A stretch of DNA of 64,000 nt from Tetragonia tetragonoides (lineage: Eukaryota; Streptophyta; Magnoliopsida; Caryophyllales; Aizoaceae). The position numbers were made by a program, and so were the translations under genes. Every line of letters begins with the position of its first letter. Positions within the stretch are counted from its first letter, which is position 1. This document shows positions 24,393-36,839 of this stretch, piece by piece. The DNA lies in NCBI GenBank assembly GCA_038025085.1, contig CM076146.1:15722001-15786000 (forward strand). The letters are read 5' to 3'. Under the pieces are notes generated by a model that was not told where the DNA came from, ran no database searches, and was given only the letters and a program-made list of their open reading frames with translations.

Positions 24393-25194
24393 TGTTATAC
24401 ACGAAATAAATTGGACTTATAATACAGTAGATAAACTGGTTAAAAGTCAAAGTAAAAATGAATTTAAAGACTTTTAAAGAGTCCTTATAAAAGAAGAGAC
24501 TCATATATATATATATATTACATTTGTATACAAAAACAGTTGTACGAAAGGCTAAGTATAAGTCTTAGTCAGAGAAAGAAGAACACGAAGAAAGTCAGGA
24601 GAAGTGGAAGATGTGGGGGAAGTTGAACACTAACATGAAGAAAGTGGATGGAGAGAAGAACTGCTAGATCATGGACAGTTATCTCAAGCCCCTATAAATA
24701 CGAAGAAGAACAGAAGAACAAGGCAGCAGAGCTCATATTGACAAGACGTCAAAAAGTAGATTTTAGAGTAGTGTAGCTTAGGAGTAGATTGTTAATTTAG
24801 GCTCTTCGAGCGTGTAACCCGGCCACTCAGCAATGGCTCCTTCTTGCGAGGTATAATTGCTTCTATCCCTTTTATTTTATTGCTCTGAATCGAATGTATG
24901 CCTGATCATAATCGAATGAAATATGTTTAGTTTTCCTTCCTAAATCATGCTCTTTTAAAGTTCCCCTGTTGTGCTTGTTTGTGTGGATCTTATTCGAATA
25001 CGTAGTTGCAGTAACTGTCACTGTTGATAAGAGTCCACCCTTTGACCGAGAAGGTGTTGGGGGGTGGAAGGGTAGGTTCGAATAGGGAGCGACCTGCTCT
25101 AAGATAGTCCTCAACCTTATTTAGGACCTTTTTAAGGGCCGTAGGACTGCCCCTCACGGTTGCGTATGACCCCTAAGTACAAAGTGCACCAACA
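24393..25194 (+). repeat. 3' LTR of a Tat-type element
   Basis: The sequence begins TGTTATACACG after a PPT and ends GTGCACCAACA, giving TG...CA borders and about 802 bp. A TATA box CCTATAAATA at 24691 and a transcribed-looking R region (GTGTAACCCGGCCACTCAG near 24810) fit an LTR. No second copy of this LTR lies in the window, so borders rest on motif only. Confidence 0.6.
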
Positions 25195-26736
25195 GTTTCA
25201 CAAAAGACTTGATTCAATGATCATTCACAACTCAACATGCGTAAGTCTCAAATCACTAACAAACAAGGTTAGTTAATTTTTAAGTTAGCTGCTATGGAAG
25301 AGCATGCCATGACTCAATCTCTGGGAGCTCTTCACTCGGGTTTATCAATCCTACTTAGATATAATAATCCTGTCGGCGTAAACCCGGGTTATTACCCTAC
25401 TCAATATAATAAGCATGTCGGCGTAAACTCGGGTTATTACCCTACGTACTCAAATTAAGCCATAATTAAGCAAAAAAACTCAGGATTTTTGGATCCCTAT
25501 ATCTTAATCATTTATGGGCTTACTCCTACTCAAACTATTAAAGTGTGCGCATTAAACATGCTCTTCAATATCCCACGGATACCACTTTTGGGAGCATACC
25601 ACAAATATAGTTTTTATCATACTTTTCCTTTTTGGAATTAAGTCATCTCATTATTATTAACTTGTCTCTATCGAGACATAATCATAATCAACATTCTCAT
25701 TATATTCTTATGGTCATATACTCATATTCATCTTAATATACATAATCCAAAAGTTCTCATAATTTTCTAATCATCATCTAACATATTATTTCCACTCGGC
25801 TATTCATAAGTAATTAGATAAGCATACTTAATCAATTATTAATCATCCATAATTTGACTTGATAAAATTCAATTAATCGGTCAATACTTTGATTATTAAC
25901 AAAACATGATAAACCACAATTAAACAACCATTCAACCATCAATCCCATTCACGCTACACATCTTTCTCATCTATCATCCGGTCATCATATATTTATCACA
26001 CAATTCATTTTCAAAATTATGATATCTCAAATTTACTAGGAAATTAGGACATGATAAATCCCTAAACACGTAAACACAAATCATCACCAATTAATACAAC
26101 TCATAATTAACACCAACGCATTCGGCCATCACAGGATTAACAATTTAATTATCACCAAAACAAAAGTTCTTTACTTCATTCATTATTACCAAAATCCACT
26201 TAACACATAATTTAGAGAAAAACAAGTAATTATTTTCTTATTTCATTAAAATGGGCGGTTTTGATGGACATGAGAGTACCTTGATTCCAAGCTATAGAAA
26301 CTTTCACTTCACTTCCTTCTCCTTTACTCACTAACACAAGCTCCTATTTGTAACATTAAATAATTTACAAGTGTTACCTTCACTTGATTTCGTTTTTATC
26401 TCTTTTTCTCCTTTTATTTCCTTTTCGGCCTTAGGTGTCTTTTTCTCAAAATAATATTCTCGTAATCTCCTAAAATCCCTTAGGTAATCTAGGTGACATT
26501 AACTCATTATTTTTAGTTTCGAAAATTATCAAATTCAAAGTGTAGAGTTTTCAATTATTTTGTCCAAGGTCAAGATAAGTCAATGATCTAAATTTCTCAT
26601 AAGTTACGTATAAGGTCCATTTTGACATGCATGTACGTAAATTTAATGTTTACCTTAACTTAATACTAGATCGTTGGTTGTTCAACTCAAAATTATCTCT
26701 TTTTGTTAATTTTAGTTCATTTTTCATATTTTTGAG
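25195..26736 (-). repeat. Probable LTR remnant, minus orientation
   Basis: No coding sequence. A direct duplication of about 46 bp (TGTCGGCGTAAAC then CGGGTTATTACCCTA, near 25373 and 25417) and the overall composition resemble a chromovirus-type LTR read on the minus strand. Neither border is defined. Confidence 0.3.
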
Positions 26737-29138
26737 TTTTTTTTTGGGTAAAAGATTAGTGTGATTCCATTACCAACTGGAAAGAAGATATAAAATATAC
26801 TAAGGAAGGGTAATATAGAAAAAAGGGCTACCTTCTAGGAAGGGTTCCTCTTCTACATTAGCCAAGTTCTTTATAATCTAATTATAATGATTTCGATAGT
26901 AATGTTTATCTCTATCTCTAAGTTTAGTTGACTTATAACATGTCAATCTAACTTTAATTTCGGAAATAATAGCTTGCACTAAGGTATTGATGGTTCTCTC
27001 TTCTCCTTGAAAAATTCTTCTATTCCTTTCAAGCCAAGTATGGTACACTACAGCATACACATAGGCATGAAGAACTGTCTTCTTGGCTTTGCAGAATCTT
27101 GTTCTTCGTAAGATCCTCTATAACCAGTTCCCACTGGGCATTTGGTCAATTCCTGCCATGTTAGAACCAACTTACTGAATTCACAAACCCATGTACATTA
27201 AAGAAAAAAAAAGATGATCCACAGTCTCATCTTCTTGGCCACATAGGACACATTCCGGGCTAGCTACAATCCTTGGTTAGGACTCTCTTCATGACAGTAA
27301 GCCAAAAGATAAAGCTATGTTTTGGCATGTGCAATTTTCCCCAGATTATTTTTGCCTACCATAACAAGTCTTGTACTCCTCAACCATTTATATCCTGCTG
27401 ATATAGTATATGGCTTTGCCTGAGTCTACCAACATGAACCTTGAAATTTCTCACGAAACTCAAAGATTTTCTTGATATAGCAGTTTGTGTCAGCACTCAA
27501 AGATGCTAACCAAAATTCTTGTCCTTTTAAGTAGACACTGTTAACCCATCGAACCCATAAAATATCCTCCCTGTTTGCTAATGCCCACATCAGTTTGGCT
27601 ATAGCAGCAATGTTCCAAGTCTGACAATGTTTGAAATTTAGCCCACCTTTGCTTTTAGGTTGGCATACGAGATCCCATGAAACCAATGGGATTTTTCTCT
27701 TCCCTTCAGTAGCACCCCACAAGAAGTCCTTGCATAGCTGAGTTATACCATGAAGAATACTTTGCGGAAGAAGAAACATGGAGGCCCAGTATATGTGAGT
27801 AGAGAGAAGCACTGAGTTTATTAATTGACACCTCCCATTATAAGATAAATGTCTTGTACTCCAACAGTGTATCATAGCGGTGATTTTGTCAAGCAAGAAT
27901 TGACAATCAGATTTTGTCCATTTTGTTGGGGATAGAGGCATACCTAAGTATTTCATTGGGAATTCCCCAAACGAAAAACATGTGAAGCTTGGAGCTTGTT
28001 GCTTCATATTCTGAGTGACCCCGTTGATGTAAATCTGAGATTTCAACTGATTTGTTGCTAAACCAAAAACATCTGTAAAATGTGAGAAGGCTTCCACTAC
28101 TCTTGTTAGTGAAGCTTGGTTTGCCTTATAGAAGATCATCAGATCATCCGCACAACATAGGCTAACAAGCTTTGAGTTTATAAAAAGGGGATGAAATCTG
28201 AAATCTGGAAGGTCGCTAGCCCTTTTCAAAACTCTGGTCAAAAATTCCATGATGAGAACAAACAGTAGGGTAGATATGGGATCCTTGACGCAATCCTCTC
28301 CTTCATTTATAGTGACCATGTAACTCTCCGTTTATGTTGTCAGAAAAACTAGAAGAGGTTAGACATGTCATGATCCACATTCTGAATTTAGAGGGAAATC
28401 CCATTCCATTTAAAACTTCCTCCACAAATGGCCAATGCGCGGTGTCATATGCTTTGCGAAGATCAACCTTGAGTAAACACCTTGGGGACACATTGGACTT
28501 CCTATTGTATAGTCTAATAAGGTCTTAACTCATTAACACATTATGTACAATGGATCTACCTTAGATAAATGCACCCTGGTTTCCATCCACAAGACTAGGA
28601 AGCACTAGATCCATTCTCTTACACAGCAATTTAGAGATACATTTAAATATGGTGTTGCAGCAAGCAATAGGATGATAATCACTTGATTATCAATCTTGGC
28701 AATTAGAGATATTACTGTAGAGTTAATTTGTTTTAGAAGCTTACCTATCTGGAAAAACTCCAAGACAACATCTGTATTATCCTCTTCTACTATCCCCCAG
28801 GATGCCTTGAAAAATCCACTATTATATCCATCAGGACCAGGACATTTTGCTGATGGTATTGAGAACAACGCCTGCTTAACTTCATCTCTGCTGAAAGGTT
28901 GAATCAACATTATTTTCTGCTCAGTTTGCAGCACACTACCATTCTGTAAAACCCAATCACTATATTTAGTTCTCATTTTAGGATTTTCTCCAACCATCCC
29001 TTTGTAACAGTTCACAAATTGATCATTGACCAGTTGATAGTCATATAACCATTCACAATGTATTCTGTTTTTTGATCTTCTTGTCTTAAGGACAGAATGG
29101 AAGTATTAATTATTTTGATCCCCAAGACTGATCCATGT
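26737..29138 (-). mobile_element. 5'-truncated LINE (L1-type) retrotransposon
   Basis: On the minus strand the element enters within the reverse transcriptase ORF (WISLGDQN near 29135) and ends at a poly(A) of 9 (T run at 26737-26745 on the plus strand), preceded by AATCTTTTACCC. A 5' truncation plus 3' poly(A) is the classic result of target-primed reverse transcription. The endonuclease domain is absent. Confidence 0.85.
26878..29135 (-). pseudogene. LINE ORF2: reverse transcriptase and zf-RVT region
   Basis: Pieces in order on the minus strand: FHSVLKTRRSKNRI and the SAKCPGPDGYNSGFFKASW block (about 29090-28800), LLKVDLRKAYDTAHW (near 28470), then a 297-codon frame (28319-27426) with the catalytic motif as CADD instead of YADD, KYLGMPLSP, and the C-terminal WLQ/CKDFLWGA region. 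The zinc-binding zf-RVT part lies between 27426 and 27060 and the tail HTWLERNRRIFQG at 27020. In-frame stops (for example near 29100 and 28560) and frameshifts near 28310 and 28630 make it inactive. Plant L1-type RT is certain from these motifs. Confidence 0.88.
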
Positions 29139-29519
29139 TGTAATACCCCGTATTGTTATTCATTTTAGAATAATAATTAGTTAAAAAGAAAATGCAATTT
29201 GGATTTAAAATATTAATTAGGCTCAAAATGTTTAAAGTGCTTAATCAATATTGGGTTTTTGGTTTTGGACCTAATTATTTTTAGAGCTTTGTTATTTACA
29301 TTCTGAGAATATGGGTCAAACCATATTCTAAATCTAGGTGGCATTGACTGTGTATTATGTGGCATGGGGTAAGTGGCCAGCTCTCCCATACTCTCTCTCC
29401 TACACGGCTAATTCTCTCTCTCCGACACACGTGTTATAATTAGCCAAGCATGTCCCCTGATTTAATTACCTATGTCATGTCCCCTCATTTAATTACCCGT
29501 TGTCCCCTTATTTGAAATC
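29139..29519. other. Possible LTR-like start / promoter region
   Basis: TGTAATACCCCGTATTG at 29140 resembles the starts of chromovirus LTRs and the sequence TATAATATCCCGTATAT at 29139's counterpart near 49303. It may instead be upstream DNA of the FAR1-like gene. Confidence 0.25.
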
Positions 29520-32148
29520 AGTCATCTCCCCCTTACCCTTTCTCTCTCATTTCTGAAAAGTCATATCTTTGTGTTTGAAACCCTATTCACTTCACTCTCT
29601 TCACACTCTTCACTCTGTGGACACTCTTGACACTCATCACTCCCTTCACTCTGTTCACTCTCAGTTTGTTCACTCTCTCTTTGCTCTCTCAGTGAAGCCT
29701 GGAATTGTGGAATTCGCAAGAGACTGAAGTTGAAGGCTGACAAAAGTAGATCTGTTGAAAATTGAAGAGGAAAGCTGAGGTGAGGTGTTAAATTGTTAGC
29801 AATTTAGTGTTTAGGTAACATTGGCTAGGTTATTGATCTTTTGCTGTAGCGAAAATGTTAAGTGAACATGTTGACTAAAAGTTTAGGGTTTGTTAGAGAA
29901 TCGTTTGCCAAAAAAAAAATAATTTTTGTTTTCTGGAGCTGCAGTAAAATGAACGACAATTGTAGTCTGGAATGTGAAATTTTGATTTGTTAAATTGAGA
30001 TCTGCTAAACCGTAAATGTTCATGGTCTAACAGTGTAGTGAAATCCTAATTGTCAGTTTAGATATGTTGTATGTTTAGGGTTGGTTGTATGAATTATAGT
30101 TTAAATTAAGAAAAATGGGGTGGTTGTATGATTTAGATTGTTATGATGGCTATGTTTACTATATGTAGTTGAGTATAGTGATATGTGAAGTATATGTAGT
30201 TGAGTTGGTAGTATTTTGTTCCCTCCCCATGTTTACTAATATTTGTTATGGTTATATGTAGTTGAGTATAGTGATATGTGAAGTATATGTAGTTGATTTG
30301 GTAGTATGTAAAGAAATCAATGGTTATATGTCAAGAAATGTTGCATGAGAATGTGCGTGTAATTGGATATAGTGTTATTTGTCATTGACATGACATGTTT
30401 TGTATGTTTAGGGGTGGTTGTATGATTTAAAATGTATTTTTACCTAATTTGTGAGTAATATGTTTTTGAGAGTTGGAGTAAATTGTCCCTATTTTAATGT
30501 TGAATGCATGAGATAGGGGTGTAATTGGAGTTAGTGTGGTTTGGTTGGAGTGATAGCTGTATAAATTCTCCCCTCCCCATGTGTATTTGTATATTACAGG
30601 GTTTGTAAATGTTGAGGGCTTGACAGTGTGGAGTTGTGTGTGTGTTGATTGCAGTGAATAGTTATGATTGTTTGAATAGAGTTGAGGGTTGGTATTAGTG
30701 ATAATTGCTACAGAATAGGTTCCTGTTTATTGATAGGAGTAAGGTTAAAATATGGAAGCTGTGAACTTTATGATGATTGTAGGAGTATAGTGGTTAGGGA
30801 GGTGGTGTGTTAAGCCACATAGCTGATGAGTTGGTTGTTTTATTAACTTTTTATAAACCGTGTGACCCACATAGGTATTGTTGGCGATGGAAGAATCTGA
30901 GTGTCATGGTTTGGATGAGTCAAGCATCCATGAAGTAAGATATGAATCATCTTCTTCAGGTAATGAAAGTGAGACTGTGTATGAGAATGGAGAAGGTAGT
31001 TCTAAAGAAGTTGATGAAGGTGATGAAGTTGATGGAGGTTATGTGAAGAAGTTAACAGTTTAGAAGAGGATGATATAGAAATATCGGGATTATTTGAGGA
31101 TGAAGAAGTAATTGTCCCTGAGTTGGGAAGGATATTTGCCACTGTTGATGATGCACATACCTTTTTGCAGACAAATGGAAAGAGCTTTAGAGTTTGCCTT
31201 TGTTAAGTTCTCTCGCAACAAGAACAAGGATAGAGATTTAAAATCTCAATTGTTTGCATGCCATAGGGCTGGGGAAAGTCCATCACAAGGTAATAAAGAG
31301 CGAAGGAAACCAAGTGTGAAGTGTAAATGTAAGGTATGTGTTGGGGTTAGTAAGCAGGGAGTAGGCTGTTGGATAATTAAAAGTGTTAACTTGTTGCACA
31401 ATCATGAGATGGGTCCTTCTAAGTCTAGATTTATACCTGCGTTTAGGAACACAGAACCTGTTGTGCAGTCAATAGAGTATTTAGAGGAGTCTGGTGTGAG
31501 GACATATCAGATTGTGAAAGCAACCACCGCTTGTAATGGTGGTGCTAAAAAGATGCCTTGTTTGGCCAGTGATATCCGCAACCATTTAGCAAAGATAAAG
31601 AGGGCAAGGCTAAAGGTTGGTGATGCTAATGCACTTCAATAGTTGTTTTTGAAGTTACAAATTCTGAATGTTAATTTTTATTATGAGATAGATGCTGATG
31701 ATCAAGGGAGGATTCATAATGTGTTTTGGGTGGATGGTAGAGCTAGGGCAGCGTATAAGAAGTTCCATGATGTTATTTCCTTTGACACTACGTTTGTTGG
31801 TGTTAACCATCATCGACAGTCAATTTTTCTTGGTTCAGCTTTGTTGTGTGGGGAAGATGTGGGTACATTTAGATGGTTGTTTCAGCATAGTTGAGAGCAA
31901 CGGGAGGTGTTAGTCCAGGTGCGATAATTACAGACCAATGTCAGAGCATGGGTAAATCAATCAAGGAGATTTTTCCCCGTAGAGGGCATAGGTTGTGTTT
32001 ATGGCACATTTTGAAGAAATTCCCGGACAAGTTTGGAGGGTACAGTAGATACCATGAGCTGTTGAATGTGCTTTATGATGTCGTGTACGAGAGTCAGACC
32101 TTTAATGAGTTTGAGGACATGTGGGAGTGTATGGTGATGAGTAGGTGA
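29520..32148 (+). pseudogene. FAR1/FRS-like (MULE transposase-derived) pseudogene
   Basis: A C/T-rich leader (29520-29780) ends GCTGAG|GTGAGG; a 1.1-kb intron ends ACATAG before the ATG at 30887 (MEESECHGLDE). An acidic N-terminus is followed by the FAR1 DNA-binding domain (FAFVKFSRNKNKDRDLKSQL, a C-x-C-type KCKCKVC, LLHNHEM) at about 31190-31420. The MULE transposase core then follows: FYYEIDADDQGRIHNVFW, FDTTFVGVNHH, and AIITDQCQSM..IKEIFP.RGHRLCLWHI. FAR1-related proteins are domesticated Mutator-like transposases that bind DNA. Frameshifts near 31060, 31165 and 31890, a stop at 31642, and loss of about 12 residues inside FDTT/FVGVNHH make it a pseudogene. It is cut at 32148, where unrelated antisense sequence begins. 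Confidence 0.8.
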
Positions 32149-32474
32149 GCAGGTTTTGGGATTTCACCAGCCCCTTTGATGAAAAGATTCAACAATTCTG
32201 TGGGTGTGTTTTGTGGGGACATAATCATCTTCCACAACATGTTAATGGGGACATCAACGAATTTGCCTTTTTTGGTGTAGGCTTGGTATTGGATTGTGTT
32301 AGGGTATTTTTCAACAGTATTGGGTGTGGGGGGATCTAGTAACCTCAAATGCATATACCTCTCCCACTCGAAAGAGGCCACTTGAGTGGAATCTGGAGTC
32401 ACAGCATTCGGATAGTAGTGAAGGTGCATTTCACGTACGACTGATGGCAAAACATGTAGGACAGTGTCCTCCAT
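32149..32474 (-). pseudogene. Unknown protein family, copy 1 (truncated)
   Basis: The minus-strand ATG at 32474 encodes MEDTVLHVLPSVVREMHLHY, then YQAYTKKGKFVDVPINMLWKM. This is the same family as copies at 35222 and 37564. Here the frame is intact across DPPTPNTVEKYPN, where the other two copies have lost one C. It is cut at 32149 at the junction with the FAR1-like pseudogene. I do not recognise the family. The conserved hallmark is K-K-G-K-F-V-D-V-P-I. Confidence 0.5.
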
Positions 32475-32670
32475 GGCTAGAGGTTGGTTGACTTTGGAAG
32501 GATTCTAATGAAATGGTAATATGGAGTATGGTACAAAATCACCGTGATGAAGAAAGCAACAAACCCAGTAGCTCATATAATGGCTGGATACAATTACCAT
32601 ATTACCCCACAAATAAAGGAATTTAAAATAAACATTAAACTATCATACATAGTAGTTCATAATGGACATA

Positions 32671-32965
32671 GGGTCCGTTTGGCCTAACTCCCACAAATTC
32701 AACTTCTCCTCCCAAATTTGTTCTTGTTCACCCCCTTTTTATCCACTCCCCCCTCCATTTCCAACTTCTAACAAGTTAAAATAATGCTAGAAGTGGAAGG
32801 AGAAGGAGAAGCTATAATTTGTAACTTCTCCTTCTAGTCCAATTGTAGCTTTATCTCAACTTCTTAGAAGTTGGAAATGGAGGGGGGAGTGGATAAAAAG
32901 GGAGTGAACAAGAACAAATTTGGGAGGAGAATGAGAAGTTGGTAGAAGGTAGGCCAACCGGGCCT
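32671..32965. mobile_element. Tourist-like MITE (foldback)
   Basis: GGGTCCGTTTGGCC at the left end matches the reverse complement of GGCCAACCGGGCCT at the right, and the two arms continue to pair for about 100 bp (ACTTCTCCTCCCAAATTTGT versus ACAAATTTGGGAGGAGAA). ATA flanks both sides (32668-32670 and 32966-32968), giving a 3-bp target duplication typical of PIF/Harbinger MITEs. The related empty site GGACATAGTCAAATGG occurs at 33072 and 35414. Confidence 0.75.
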
Positions 32966-33394
32966 ATAGTCAAATGAACCATATTGTGAGTACTACATCT
33001 TATTACTTCATCTTTGAGGACTGAGTACAACTTAAACGTAATGATAACTTATAAAAAAGGGATCATAATGGACATAGTCAAATGGACCATATTGTGACGT
33101 ACCTATGATCAATAACGTCCAACATCTTGATCCTATGACCCATTTGTGCCTAAATAAACAATGAGCTATATAGGGAACAATACATCATATTATCATTGAC
33201 ACATTCGATTACTAATTCTACAGTATTGTTTATTTTTATGTCATTATCTATAGAATGTAACATTGGTGGGTAATTTGAAGTAAAAAGTAAACACCGTTGT
33301 ATATTGGTGTATTCTTCACCTATAATGGAAGTAAACGATTCAAAATGTAGTGTTTAATGTACGTAAAAAATGGAGCCTTTATAATGTCCATAAG

Positions 33395-33560
33395 ACAAAA
33401 ACATGCAACTATGTTACTCTATTACTTTGACTGACTTGAGTTAAAAACATGACAATGACCTTTAACACTTTAGGGAATTTGGCATCATAGTTTGGTCATC
33501 ACAGACTTTAGGCCACCCCCTATAAAAATTAGGAGAGTTATGAACCTTGTTTTAGGCGGA
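33395..33560 (+). promoter_or_regulatory. TATA module, copy 1
   Basis: A conserved stretch with GACAAAAACATGCAA, ATGACAATGACCTTTAA, AGTTTGGTCATCACAGAC, then CCCCTATAAAA (33517-33527), followed by GGCGGAAAATTTGAA and GTGTTTTGGAGG. The same order of motifs is found at 35.8, 41.4 and 43.1 kb. It looks like a Pol II core promoter carried by a repeat. Confidence 0.5.
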
Positions 33561-34139
33561 AAATTTGAATTTCAACCAAAAATGTGTTTTGGAGGCTGGA
33601 ATTTTGGAGGGTTGATTTGTGGACATGGTGGTATTGACCTAATAACGATTACTGTTTACATACTATTAGTTACCTAATAACGAGGTTTAAGTAAATGACC
33701 TTGCATATTGGTGTGTATTCTCCCTCTTTTGTCATCAAAGTGCCACAGACTTGTACTCTATGTTATTTATATAACATTACCCATAGTACTTAATAGAGAA
33801 AGCAATCAAATAGAAAGTACTAAAATTATCCATATTATAGAACCTGGAATTTGAAATAAAAAACACAAAAGCAAATGAATTTAAACAAATATCCATAATA
33901 CCTAACGACCATAAGACAATCAAATAACATTTGAACAGAACCGCCTTCTCGTGTCCTTTCCAACCGCAATCAGCATCACTTTAAAACCCCCTTTGTGCCT
34001 AAACAAACAAACATTATGGCAATATGAATAGGTTTTTATTAGATGTGTAGTAGAAATTAAGTAGGAAATTCAAATTTATGGCACAAATTAAGGAACAAAA
34101 CCTGAAATATGACTAAAATAAACTGAAACTCATTAGAAT

Positions 34140-34455
34140 CGCTATAAAGAGGATTACCTGAACCAAGCAATGGAAGTCATCTATTTCGTTAGCAATGACG
34201 CTAAAACTGACACTTGAACTCCACATAAACAGTTTATAGCAAGACAGCCCAACAGGGTCGACAATGAATGAACTGTCGATGGGGAAGACCTTTAGTTACC
34301 TCCTCTGCGTTCATACGGGTGACCCTTGATTCAGTGATAATCACCATTTCTGGGCTATGAAAATGACATATCTCTAAGAAGGCCTTAACAAACCCGGGTC
34401 TACCTATCCCTCTCGCATTCCACAACACAAAATTTGTTCCAGACTCAAAATCCAT
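34140..34455 (-). pseudogene. LINE endonuclease (APE-type) fragment, unit 1
   Basis: A minus-strand ATG at 34455, only 42 bp after the stop of the unknown ORF, encodes NFVLWNARGIGRPGFVKAF and VIITESRVT, the N-terminal motifs (WN.RG, E) of LINE ORF2 apurinic endonucleases. After EEVTKGL one base is missing relative to the reading frame that continues with DPVGLSCYK to about 34160. The rest of ORF2 is absent. Confidence 0.7.
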
Positions 34456-34497
34456 AGAATTATCAAGCTGAGGGAACAGTTTGCGTGTCTCAAGCGT

Positions 34498-35222
34498 CTA
34501 AGCTTTTGCAAAGATATGTGTCCTAGATACTCGCCAATATGTACTCATAGGGACAAACTTGATGCGGTAGTGTCTAGGTTTCGGGATAGTAGTATCCCAA
34601 CCTCTAAGTTTACTCAACTTGAATTCACACTGCTTTAACATGTTATCAACACAGAACACAACAACCGCATTTGATGAGCTATACATGTCAACCTCGCAAG
34701 GTTCACTCCGAAGTAGAAGACCAGGGGGTGGTGGGAGTGGGATGAGTGATGGATTGACGACAGACAGTAAAGCGGGTGGGATGATGAAGTCAGAGTTATC
34801 TGATTGCATAGTATGGAAAGCTTCTATTACCAGGGTTTTCTTTTCTTCACTGACACCATCAGAGAGGGCGTCTGAAATGTCCGGTAGATAACCGGGTTTG
34901 GGGAATTCATCCCCCTCTTTCATGAACAGATTCTGCAACTCTCTAGGAGTTTTGTGTGGACACATGATTATCTTCCTCAACATCTTAATAGGCACATCAA
35001 CGAATTTCCCTTTTTTGTTGTAAACTTGGTAGTGGATTGTGTTAGGGTCTTTCTCATTCTCATCAGTATTTGGTGTGGGGGATTCAGAAACGTCAAATGC
35101 AAAGACCCATCCCATTCGATGGACTCCCCTTGACTAGAATCTGTAGACACTGCTTGGGGGTAATAGTGAATGTTCAGTTCTCGTAAAACAGATGGGCTGA
35201 AATGTATCACATTATTTTCCAT
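34498..35222 (-). pseudogene. Unknown protein family, copy 2 (frameshifted)
   Basis: The ATG at 35222 (MENNVIHFSPSVLRELNIHY) starts a frame that leaves its register near 35075, where a run of six C in copy 1 is five C here. The family sequence continues in the next frame (TPNTDENEKDPN, KKGKFVDVPIKMLRK, then a Pro-rich LIPLPPPPGLLL) to a stop at 34498. The C-terminal part (WDTTIPKPRHYRIKFVPMST) is hydrophilic. I recognise no domain. A LINE endonuclease start follows directly, so this could be an atypical LINE ORF1 or a captured host exon. Confidence 0.55.
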
Positions 35223-35736
35223 TGTTATTCAGTTTAAGGTTTGGGGATAGGAGGGATATTTGGGATTGCAAATTGGGAGACAATACTCTATTTGTCGAGT
35301 AGGCTTTCAATTAAGATGAACCATATTGTGAGTACTACATCTTATTACTTCATCTTTGAGGACTGAGTACAACTTAAACGTAATGATAACTTATAAAAAA
35401 GGGATCATAATGGACATAGTCAAATGGACCATATTGTGACGTACCTATGATCAATAACGTCCAACATCTTGATCCTATGACCCATTTGTGCCTAAATAAA
35501 CAATGAGCTATATAGGGAACAATACATCATATTATCATTGACACATTCGATTACTAATTCTACAGTATTGTTTATTTTTATGTCATTATCTATAGAATGT
35601 AACATTGGTGGGTAATTTGAAGTAAAAAGTAAACACCGTTGTATATTGGTGTATTCTTCACCTATAATGGAAGTAAACGATTCAAAATGTAGTGTTTAAT
35701 GTACGTAAAAAATGGAGCCTTTATAATGTCCATAAG

Positions 35737-35902
35737 ACAAAAACATGCGACTATGTTACTCTATTACTTTGACTGACTTGAGTTAAAAACATGACAATGA
35801 CCTTTAACACTTTAGGGAATTTGGCATCATAGTTTGGTCATCACAGACTTTAGGCCACCCCCTATAAAAATTAGGAAAGTTATGAACCTTGTATTAGGCG
35901 GA
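35737..35902 (+). promoter_or_regulatory. TATA module, copy 2
   Basis: Duplicate of copy 1 at an offset of 2,342 bp, with CCCCTATAAAA at 35859-35869 and a few substitutions. Confidence 0.5.
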
Positions 35903-36481
35903 AAATTTGAATTTCAACCAAAACTGTGTTTTGGAGGCTGGAATTTTGGAGGGTTGATTTGTGGACAAGGTGGTATTGACCTAATAACGATTACTGTTTA
36001 CATACTATTAGTTACCTAATAACGAGGTTTAAGTAAATGACGTTGCATATTGGTGTGTATTCTCCCTCTTTTGTCATCAAAGTGCCACAGACTTGTACTC
36101 TATGTCATTTATATAACATTACTCATAGTACTTAATAGAGAAAGCAATCAAATAGAAAGTACTAAAATTATCCATATTATAGAACCTGGAATTTGAAATA
36201 AAAAACACAAAAGCAAATGAAATTAAACAAATATCCAAAATACATAACGATCATAAGACAATCAAATAACATTTGAACAGAACCGCCTTCTCGTGTCCTT
36301 TCCAACCACAATCAGCATCACTTTAAAACCCCCTTTGTGCCTAAACAAACAAACATTATGGCAATATGAACAGGTTTTTATTAGATGTGTAGTAGAAATT
36401 AAGTAGGAAATTCAAATTTATGGCACAAATTAAGGAACAAAACCTGAAATATGACTAAAATAAACTGAAACTCATTAGAAT

Positions 36482-36797
36482 CTCTATAAAGAGGATTATC
36501 TGAACCAAACAATGGAAGTCATCTATTTCGTTAGCAATGACGTTAAAACTAACACTTGAACTCCACATAAATAGCTTACAGCAAGACAGCCCAACAGGGT
36601 CGACAATGAATGAACTGTCGATGGGGAAGACCTTTAGTTACCTCCTCTGCGTTCATACGAGTGACCCTTTATTCAGTGATAATCACCATTTCCGGGCTAT
36701 GGAAATGACATATCTCTAAGAAGGCCTTCACAAACCCGGGTCTACCTATCCCTCTCGCATTCCACAACACAAACTTTGTTCCAGACTCAAAATCCAT
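36482..36797 (-). pseudogene. LINE endonuclease fragment, unit 2
   Basis: Counterpart of the fragment at 34455. A C-to-T change turns the Gln/Ser codon region after IITE into a stop (TAA, near 36670), so this copy is more decayed than unit 1. Confidence 0.65.
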
Positions 36798-36839
36798 AGA
36801 ATTATCAAGCTGATGGAACAGTTTGCGTGTCTCAAGAGT

